Assembly: GCA_016801845.1 (NCBI GenBank)
Contig: CM028926.1
Span: 10,765,001 to 10,829,000, forward strand
DNA: 64,000 nt
Source: Polydactylus sextarius
Taxonomy: Eukaryota; Chordata; Actinopteri; Polynemidae
Direction of reading: 5' to 3'
The translations under genes and the position numbers were made by a program. The notes under the pieces were generated by a model, which saw only the letters and a program-made list of their open reading frames with translations, made no database searches and was not told where the DNA came from. Within the stretch, counting starts at the first letter, position 1; each line of letters opens with the position of its first letter. Positions 55,963-64,000 of the stretch are shown piece after piece.

Positions 55963-58900
55963 ATGTCTGCAGGACACAAGTTGAGAGAGTTGGTTGAACA
56001 GCGGCTGATAAGAGAGACTTGCTGCTCTATGGACACAGTTGATTCTATATGTGGACTCATTGACAGAGTCACAGCGGAGTACGAGGATGAAATTGATGGT
56101 TTAAGACAAGAGATACAGCGATGGAGACACCTGGAGGCTGCTTTCAACCCTCGAGTTCAGTTGAACAGAGTCGGTGAGTCCTCTAAAGTCTGAGTCCTGG
56201 TCTGTTTAAAGCTCGTTTTAGATATTTTCTTCCTGTCGTGTCACCTTATATACAGGTCAGTGGCGGCTGCTGGTTTTTCAGACAGGGGAAGCTCATTTTA
56301 GCTGTGCTAGTTAGCATGCTAACACGCCATGCTAACTAGCACACCTAGCAACCATGCACCTAGCAACCATGCACCTAGCAACCGTGCTAACATGACTCGG
56401 AGATATGATTTGAACTATATGATTATGAACGAACTGAAGAAACTGAAACAACAAACACAACAAGTTTATGGTAATTAGCTCATTTTATTTACAGTGTAAT
56501 ATAACGTGTGAAATGAGCTGAGAGGCTCCGGGTCTCACCACTTCTCTGCTCGGGAGTGAATTCTGCTTCTTGTCTGATGCTTGTTTCCAAATCCCTGCCA
56601 ATCAATAGGCTTCTGCCGTTTAGACAGTTCCTCCAATCATCACGTGACAGCCTGGCTTCATGTCCAGCTCCCTGCTCCATTCACCCCCAGTGGAGCCTGG
56701 ACGATTCTCAGCATCACATAACAGCGTTTATCTGTTGAGAAACGGGGCTGCTTCATTTCTGGGTTTGTAATGTTTTATTATTTTCTCTGTTGGAAGATTA
56801 GAAACACAAATTTCCTGAACTTGATGTGGTGCAGTGATGATCCTACAATAACAGACATTATGCAAGAGGACACTGAGCAGCAGAATCAGTTTATTCATCA
56901 ATAAACTTGTGTCCACTGGGTCTTTGGTTGGTCTTCATGGAGACTTGGGCTCATACTGACGACCCAGTGAAGTTCTCCACAAAGCTCAGGTACAGGTAGG
57001 GGTGGGCGATGTGGGCAAAAAAAGAAATCTTTTTGATTTTCCGATGATGATAATCTGATGATCTTTTAACCTTTTCCTCCCTGAGGGTATTTTTGAGGTT
57101 CCAGCTTGAAAAATGCATGTCTGTAATTAACTGAGGTTTTTTTTCCTGCAATTACAAACTCTTATTTAAACAATCTTGGTATCCAAGTAAACTTAACACT
57201 TGTGAGACTTTAAGTGAGGTGTAATCACCACAATACATGCTACTGTGTCAAAGTCATTGAGTAAAAAAAAAAAAAAAGAAGAATGTTTCCATTTTTATAG
57301 CATATAAACCCTCTGAAAATATGCTACTGGAAACAAAAAACTAAAGAAAATCACATATCAATATATGAACATTGTCTGCGCAAAGACTGATGCTGCTGAA
57401 GTGAAACAGAACAAAACTACAGAGTCTTAGTGAGGAAATCGTCAGGCGCTTTGTAATGTGGCACAGTTTGTCACTGAATTTGACCTTTGAGCTGCTCACA
57501 GAGCATCTTGGGGGATGTAGTTGTTTAGGAAATGGGGCGTTATTGCTGTGGATTTATGTTTTGTAAACAAGACAACAAAGGTAAGACAGTTTTATGTTTA
57601 TCAGTCTTTTTAAAGTTATTGATCATTGTATTGCTGCTGGTTCAGTTGGTTTGTGTTGACATCTTTTTATGGAGTTTGTGTACTTGCTCTTTTAATTGTT
57701 TGTAACTTTAGCTGTGTTTGATGGTTGTAGAAACAGTTTATATGAGCTTCTAGCTGATAGTGATGTTTTACACACCGTGACCTCGGACCACTCTGCCCCC
57801 GGCACCGGGAACGTTAGGGAAGAAGACATTGAAATGTGTTTTTGTTATTTTAAAACTTCTGTTAAAACACAAACCATTTCCAAGCTACTGTAGATCCTAA
57901 AAAGCGGTCATGGCAGAGACCGGAGATTTCTCCATGTTTCATCCATGTGAGACGCTTGTGGGAGATCACGTCATCTCCACATGAGTCCTGCACACTGGCT
58001 CCTGCTTCTGAGGAACAAATTCGCTGAATGTGGACTTAGATAATTTCTCTGCCATCTAAGTGCCTTTCATTTGTTTTCTTTCCGAGATGGCGTAAAATTG
58101 CATATTGTCAAAACAACGTTTACACTTTCATCATAGATGATGTATATCGCCCAGCTCTAGGTACAGACTCTGAGCACTTATCCACAGCTTGTTTTCAAAC
58201 AGACAAATTACTAACACCTGATTGTGAGATCATGTAATAAAGTTTATTTCTTTGACAAAAACAAATTTCCTGAACTTAAAGTGGTGCAGTGATGATCCTA
58301 CAATAACAGACATTATTCAAGAGGACAATGAGCAGCAGAATCACTTTATTCATCAATAAACTTGTGTCCACTGGGTCTTTGGTTGGTCTTCATGGAGACT
58401 TGGGCTCATACTGACGACCCAGTGAAGTAGCCTACTCCACAAAACTCAGGTACAGGCTCTGACCACTTATCCACAGCTTGTTGTTTGCATAACAAAGAAC
58501 AGTTGGTGCTGGGACAGTTCAGTCCACATAGATGCTGATGTAGTCTGCTACATCATCAATGTTGTTAGAAAACACATGTTTGGCCACAGGTCAAAGATTA
58601 TCACAGAAATGAATTGTAACTGTCCTGGTCAGAGTAGATAAACAACTATGAGGCATCAAGTTTGTCATTTGGTTGCACTAAAGTCTGTGTCTTTACTGTT
58701 CATTACAGAAGTCCAGCAGCTGTTGGTGAAGAAGGAAGAGGTTCCTCCTGAACAGCAGGACTGGAGCTCCAGTCTAGTCCAGGAGGTCCCAGAACCTCCA
58801 AACGTTAAAGAGGAACAGGAGGGACTGTGGATGGATCAGGAGGAAGAGCAGCTTCAAAGACCTGATGAGGCTGATGTCAGCAAGTTCCCTCTTGATCCTG

Positions 58901-60159
58901 TTGATGTGAAGTATGAAGATGATGATGAGAAACCTCTGAGCTCACAGCTTCATCAGGTCCAGACAGAGAAGGACAGAGAGACAAAGTCTTCAGTGAGCAC
59001 CTCAACTGAACAGATGAAAATAGAAGCTGATGGAGACGACTATGAAGAGTCAGAACCAGGAAAAACCTTGGATCAAGACAGACCTTTACAACCAGGTAGA
59101 GATGATGAGACTTCAGACTCTTCTGAACCAGACACTGATCATAGTGAAAATTGGGACAAGACTGAAGAACCTCAGTCAGAGTTGAATACTCTGAAAAACA
59201 ACGATGACTCTGTGATTTACATCGAAGGGAAAAAATTATTTATCTGTTCTGAGTGTGGTAGAACATGCAGTCGAAGGGCAGATCTGAAAAAACACATGAG
59301 AACTCATACAGGAGAAAAACCTTATATCTGCTCTGATTGTGGCCAAAATTTTGGTGAACTTTCATCTCTCAATAGACACATGAAAATTCACACCGGAGAG
59401 AAACCATTTAGCTGTTGTGATTGTGGTAGAACTTTCTATGACAAGACCCGTCTGAATAGACACATGAAAATTCACACAGGAGAGAAACCATTTAGCTGCT
59501 CTGTTTGCAGTAAAACTTTTCGCTTCATAGCGGCTCTCAAATATCACATGAGAGCTCACACGGGAGAGAAACCTTATATCTGCTCTTATTGTGGCAAAAC
59601 ATTTAGTGTAAACTCTTCGTGGAACAGACACATGAAATCTCACATGGGAGAGAATACCTGCTTTTATTGTGGTAAAACTTATCATTTAAGTCAAAGTCTA
59701 AGCAGACACATGAGGACACACACAGAAGAGAAACCATTTAGCTGCTCTATTTGTGGTAATTTTTTCTATGACAAGGATGATTTGAGTAGACACATTAAAA
59801 CTCACAGTGGAGAGAAGCCTTATGTATGTTCTAGTTGCAGTCAAGCTTTCCAGGACAAATCAGCTCTGATATTACACATGAGAACCCACAAAGGAGAAAT
59901 CCCATATAGCTGCTTAGAGTGTGATAAAGTTTTTAATAAGAAGACAACGCTCATTAACCACCTGAGAACTCATACAGGAGAGATACCATATAACTGCTCT
60001 TATTGTGGTAAAGCTTTTAATGTGAAGGGAGAGCTGAATAGACATATAAGAAATCATACAGGAGAGAAACCTTATAGCTGCACATATTGTGATAAAAGCT
60101 TCAATGAGAGGAAACTTATGATTGTACACTTGAGAAGTCACATGAGAGAAGCCATTTAG
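55963..60159 (+). CDS. ZNF-G: C2H2 zinc-finger protein, 11 fingers
   Basis: Two exons (55963-56173 and 58709-60159) give 553 aa: N-terminal module of the IRETCC/VDSICG subtype, acidic linker (EQMKIEAD as in ZNF-F), and eleven C2H2 fingers. Finger 6 is preceded by a shortened linker (HMGENTC in place of HTGEKPxxC). Finger 3 (YDKTRLNRH) is shared with ZNF-B. The array ends SHMREAI-stop because the following linker lost a base, and a further finger continues out of frame to about 60220. The intron holds a hAT-like element and another repeat. A Harbinger-like element and a mutated TATA box lie upstream, and a Tc1 element downstream. Confidence 0.85.
56257..56710. repeat. dispersed repeat in ZNF-G intron
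   Basis: Begins 'cagtggcggctgctggtttt' and carries three tandem copies of 'cacctagcaaccatg'-type sequence near 56340-56385 and an inverted 'tagttagcatgctaac' motif. It replaces intron sequence present in ZNF-H and the orphan unit. The family is not assigned; the right border is unclear. Confidence 0.5.
56997..58159. mobile_element. hAT-like non-autonomous element in ZNF-G intron
   Basis: The inverted ends TAGGGGTGGGCGATGT and TAGAGCTGGGCGATAT (reverse strand) enclose 1163 bp. The left flank GGTACAGG (56989-56996) and right flank GGTACAGA (58160-58167) form an 8-bp target duplication with one mutation. The empty site is visible in the ZNF-F intron as CTCAGGTACAGGCTCTGA. No hAT transposase is seen. 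An ATG frame starting MGRYCCGFMFC at about 57532 ends in a possible splice donor, so a captured gene piece is possible. Confidence 0.7.
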
Positions 60160-60417
60160 CTGTTCTTATTGTGGTAAAAGTATTTGTTACAATCTCAGTC
60201 TCAATAAACACATGAAGATGATCCAGGGTAGTAAACATTTTTGTGACACATTGTCAAAGTTAAACAAGTGTTTTCCAAACATTTTTTTTCTTACAATTGT
60301 GTAATAAGAACTTCCAGTTAATATCAGCTCAGTATGTAAAAAACCTTTTTCATGATCAAGTTTAAATTAGCAGTTGAGTAAACTGTTCAACTACTTACTC
60401 ATTTAGTGTACGATATA

Positions 60418-62011
60418 CAGTTGTGTTCAAAATAATAGCAGTCTGTTTAAAAAATTGAGTAAAGCCCAAAATCCTTATAGTGGTTTTTATTTCCATGCAT
60501 TGGGAACACTGCACATTATATTCTAAATCAAAACATGAAGAAAAAAGCAGAAATTATTTAATTACTTTACAGAAAATGAAGAAAAATGAACATTGGGCTG
60601 TTCAAAAAAATAGCAGTGTCTGCATTTTACTTTACAAACTCAAATATTTACTGTATTAACTGAAAAATATCCAGGATTCAGCATTCCTGTGAATCACTAA
60701 ACTAATATTTAGTTGTATAGCCACTGTTTTTGAGAACCGCTTCACATCTGTGTTGCATGGAGTCGACCAACTTCTGGCATCTGTGAACAGGTATTCCAGC
60801 CCAGGATGATTTGACAACGTTCCATAATTCCTCTGCATTTCTTGGTTTTGCCTCAGAAACAGCATTTTTAATGTCACCCCACAAGTTTTCTATCGGATTA
60901 AGGTCCGGGATTGGGCTGGCCACTCCATGACTTTAATTTTGTTGGTCTGGAACCAAGAAGCTGCTCGCTTACTGGTGTGTTTGGGATCGTTGTCTTGTTG
61001 AAACACCCATTTCAAGGGCATTTCCTCTTCAGCATAAGGCAACATGACCTCTTCAAGTATTTTGATGTATCCAAACTGATCCATGATCCCTGGTATGCGA
61101 TAAATAGGCCCGACACCATAGTAAGAGAAACATCTCCATATCATGATGCTTGCACCACCATGCTTCACTGTCTTCAGAGTGTACTGTGGCTTGAATTCAG
61201 TGTTTGGGGGTCGTCTGACAAACTGTCTGCGGCCCTTAGACCCAAAGAGAACAATCTTACTCTCATCCGTCCACAAAATGTTTCTCCATTTCTCTTTTGG
61301 CCAGCCAATGTGTTCTTTGGCAAATTGTATCCTCTTCAGCACATGTCTTTTTCTTAACAGTGGGACTTTATGGGGCTTCTTGCTGATAGATTAGCTTCAC
61401 ACAGGCGTCTTCTAATTGTCACAGTACTCACAGGTAACTTCAGACTGTCTTTGATCATCCTGGAGCTGATCATTGGCTGAGTTTTCACCATTCTGGCTAT
61501 TCTTGATCCATTGAATGGTAGTCTTCCGTTTTCTTCCACGTCTCTGGTTTTGCTTTCCATTTTAAAGCATTGGAGATCATTTTAGCCGAGCAGCCGATCA
61601 TTTTCTGCACTTCTTTATACGCTTTCCTTCATTAATCAACATTTTAATTAAAGTACGTTTTCTTCTGAATAATGTCTGGAACGACCCATTTTTCTCAGGT
61701 TTTCAGAGAGAAATGCATGAGCAACATGTGCTGGCTTCATCCTTAAATAAGGGCCACCTGATTGACACCTGTTTTTTCACAGATTGAATGACTTCACCTA
61801 ATTGAACTCCACACTGCTATTTTTTTGAACACGCCCCTTCAATTCATTATTCAATTACACAGACTCAGGAGCATACATATCATGAATGTAGGCTCTGTTG
61901 GTTTTCTATGACCCTACTACAGCAACTGGTAAATTATTTGCCATGCAGTAATATAATTTCTACCAAAAACAGGTTATTCATGTTGGACTGCTATTATTTT
62001 GAACACAACTG
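60418..62011 (-). mobile_element. Tc1-like transposon with IR/DR ends and broken transposase
   Basis: The 1594-bp element is flanked by TA duplications. Its outermost 26 bp are perfect inverted repeats starting CAGTTGTGTTCAAAATAATA. Inner copies of the repeat lie near 60600-60617 and 61812-61832, an IR/DR arrangement. The transposase runs on the minus strand: start region near 61690, helix-turn-helix part 61354-61560, catalytic part 60890-61342 (WTDES and QQDNDPKH), and C-terminus 60702-60923 (PDLNPIENLW). All three acidic catalytic positions can be seen, but frameshifts and stops separate the pieces, so the copy is inactive. It sits just 3' of ZNF-G. Confidence 0.9.
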
Positions 62012-62159
62012 TACACTATGACTGAGTCTTTCAGAGAACTGTATGAAAACTTTTATTGTTTTACTTTATAATTTGCTTATTTATTGTAATGTGTTCTGTC
62101 ATATTAAAGTCAGATGGACTGTTATTACTTAATTTCACCGAAGTGACATTTTCTGCAGG

Positions 62160-62600
62160 TTTTTACTTATAATTGAGTATTTTCTTACTGAAGTATTGTT
62201 ACTTTTACTTTAGTAACTACATTGTTCATGATTGATGAGTGTGTTGCGTGTTACTATTTTAATCTGTCCAAACTTGCAACCCGTCGAGGGGCTCCACCCC
62301 ATGACCCTCAACAGGATACATGGTGTAGTTAATGGATGGATGGTTTGTAACATGTCTGGAATCAAGAATCTTTTATTTTCACTTTAGTTGTTTTTGTTAG
62401 TGAATTTGATTGTTGATTGCAGAGCAAGAAATATGTTTTCAAAATGTTTTAGACGTTTGCTATTAAAGTCCTGGACCTCAGATGAACAGTTGAATCCATT
62501 TGTATTGAAACAGTAAATATGTGAAATGCAGAAACTGAACAAACAGCATCAGATAAAATGAACTGGCACTGACCCTCGACCCCATCTTGAAGTGTCATTA
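62160..62600. repeat. ZNF-unit flanking repeat upstream of ZNF-H
   Basis: Plus-strand copy of the block seen upstream of ZNF-A, -B and -F. It shows that the ZNF-H unit is organised like the left-hand units, but in mirror orientation. Confidence 0.6.
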
Positions 62601-62630
62601 TTAAGATTCCTACAGTTTGTTTGAAAGTTG

Positions 62631-62852
62631 ATGAAATTAAAACTGAGACTGAAAAACAAAGACGTCTCTATGTGTCACTGCAATAGGAAGAATGAATGTA
62701 TCTGTTCTAGAGAGAACAAGTCAGCACTGTCAGCTACAGAGACACAATTAGAGTCATATTCACACTCCAGATCCAACAAGTTATTGTCCAGATCTTCCTC
62801 TACATCCAGTCCACACTCCATACCAGTCGGTGGCGCTAATGCACCAAGTTAA
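62631..62852 (+). CDS. small conserved ORF (73 aa) upstream of ZNF-H promoter
   Basis: Fourth full copy of the 73-residue frame, with the same predicted peptide as upstream of ZNF-A, -B and -F. Function unknown. Confidence 0.25.
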   Translation: MKLKLRLKNKDVSMCHCNRKNECICSRENKSALSATETQLESYSHSRSNKLLSRSSSTSSPHSIPVGGANAPS

Positions 62853-62863
62853 GCTCCAACCGC

Positions 62864-62870
62864 TATAAAA
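62864..62870 (+). promoter_or_regulatory. TATA box of ZNF-H
   Basis: TATAAAA in the shared cassette after GGTGGCGCTAATGCACCA. The 5' UTR downstream is the long version, about 65 bp longer than in ZNF-F. Confidence 0.6.
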
Positions 62871-63058
62871 CACCAAGTAGAAGAAGGTCGGTTGTTCCTG
62901 GTCCAGTCTCCGCTACAGTCGCTCTGGTTGTGTTGTTCCAGTTTCTGGACTGAGCCTCTATTTTATCTCGGTACCGCTTCACCTGAAACACGGAGGGTCA
63001 GGTCCGCGTCTCGGAGGATCTCCTTCCTTCCACCACGTGTTTTTGGTTGGTTGTGAAA

Positions 63059-63266
63059 ATGTCTGCAGGACACAAGTTGAGAGAGTTGGTTGAACAGCGA
63101 CTAAGAGAGACTTGCTGCTCTATGGACACAGTTGATTCTATATGTGGACTCATTGACAGAGTCACAGCGGAGTACGAGGATGAAATTGATGGTTTAAGAC
63201 AAGAGATACAGCGATGGAGACACCTGGAGGCTGCTTTCAACCCTCGAGTTCAGTTGAACAGAGTCG
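63059..63266 (+). CDS. ZNF-H: first exon of a further ZNF gene, runs off the window
   Basis: A 208-nt exon with ATG and donor (GTCG|gtgagt) encodes the 69-residue N-terminal module (RETCC/VDSICG subtype). It is the same as the orphan exon at the opposite end of the cluster. The following 734 bp look like the start of a unit intron (up to about 63450 it matches the left-hand introns). The acidic-linker and finger exon, if present, lies beyond the window. Only the N-terminus is annotated here. Confidence 0.75.
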
Positions 63267-63454
63267 GTGAGTCCTCTAAAGTCTGAGTCCTGGTCTGTTT
63301 AAAGCTCGTTTTAGATATTTTCTTCCTGTCGTGTCACCTTATATACAGGTGGTGTCTTCACACTGTGGTGTATCACTGGTATCTACTGTGGCGTTAGTCC
63401 ATCACCCTGTGTTGGGACTGTTAGCAGGTATGTGTGGGACATGATGATACTCTC

Positions 63455-64000
63455 CATCAGTACTTTACACTGGTGTGGTTTAGTGTGTAATGAGGACACT
63501 GGACGCTGTGGACTCTCGTTAGGAGCCTGTTTACTTGTGTACGCGGGAACAACATACAACACACATGCGTTGCGGAGGTGCTGAGTGTTATGGGAGTAGT
63601 GGTCCTACTACTACACATCCTCCTTTTAGCTCAAGTCATAATCTTTACAAACAGAAATAAAGTAACTCACTATCTCAAATGAACACACATGTGCGATGTA
63701 ACATTTAACCGTAACTGCTCTGTTAGTTTTCTTTAACAAAACACTTATCCTTTTTTTTTTTCCCAGCCTGAACACATACAGCCACATTATGTTTTTAACC
63801 GTATGACCACTGAACACTTTGAACACATATAAACTGTAAATATTAAAGTCTCTCTCTCTCCACTTTCTCCATCATGTCGACGTCTGGAAGTGCCCTTTCA
63901 AAGATTATGTTGAAGTTTTGTTACTACAGTCAGTTGACCGATGTGTGATTGAATGTGCACGTTGCACTGCACGGTAAACACTAGTAACTTCTGCTGCAGT
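63455..64000. other. ZNF-H intron or downstream sequence, no gene seen
   Basis: The sequence diverges from other unit introns after about 63455. Short AT-rich and CT-repeat stretches are present. Around 63790-63870 it resembles 49620-49690 in the ZNF-F intron. No coding or RNA gene is supported. Confidence 0.4.

Noticed and set aside
57001..57900. A THAP-type gene in the hAT-like element
   Set aside because: MGRYCCGFMFC has a Cys pattern only loosely like a THAP start, and the downstream sequence does not continue the domain.
28588..60159. KRAB, SCAN, BTB or ZAD domain in the ZNF N-terminus
   Set aside because: The 70-residue module and linker contain none of the signatures I know for these domains. 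It is better described as a fish-specific coiled-coil plus acidic module.

Overview
This is vertebrate, almost certainly teleost, genomic DNA. The genes are split into many small exons with GT-AG introns. The introns are rich in CA/TCC microsatellites and typical fish interspersed repeats. The right half holds C2H2 zinc-finger (ZNF) genes with an acidic N-terminal module that I recognise from spiny-rayed (percomorph) fish genomes; the percomorph assignment is an inference from that module. All exon models were built by reading splice sites and reading-frame phase by eye, and no alignment was run.

Left third (about 0.9-22.1 kb, + strand): a complete 20-exon axl receptor tyrosine kinase gene (TAM family). 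It encodes a signal peptide, two Ig domains, two fibronectin III domains, an 18-nt microexon, a transmembrane segment, a kinase with all catalytic motifs, and a C-tail with the AXL-type YVNM docking site. The exon lengths sum to an open frame of 916 codons. Tail-to-tail with it (22.2-25.8 kb, - strand) lies a 14-exon tandem-repeat galectin most like lgals4. Its two carbohydrate-recognition domains are joined by a Gly/Tyr/Pro/Met linker built from phase-0 mini-exons.

Middle (25.8-28.4 kb): intergenic DNA with a dispersed fish repeat and no gene I can support.

Right half (28.4-64 kb): a young, mirror-image ZNF cluster. Each unit has the same plan: a promoter cassette, usually with a TATA box, a 69-70-codon first exon with a predicted coiled coil, an intron, and one large exon carrying an acidic linker and a C2H2 array. 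From left to right on the - strand are an orphan first exon (28.6 kb), ZNF-A (5 fingers), ZNF-B (14), ZNF-C (a broken array with no first exon) and ZNF-D (8). On the + strand are ZNF-E (broken in its first finger), ZNF-F (9), ZNF-G (11) and the first exon of ZNF-H, which runs off the window. The axis is a large imperfect inverted repeat around 44.1-46.1 kb. Its 0.48-kb spacer carries two ETS-like sites and could act as a bidirectional promoter for D and E.

Mobile elements have inserted into the cluster: a PIF/Harbinger-like element, a hAT-like element with 8-bp target duplications, two Tc1/mariner elements, a pogo/Tigger-like MITE, and a decayed Ty3/gypsy fragment (gag and integrase pieces). 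Linkers and first exons are almost identical between units while finger arrays differ in number and contact residues. That pattern fits recent duplication with gene conversion and rapid change of DNA-binding specificity, as expected for ZNF clusters that track transposons; the function itself is inferred.
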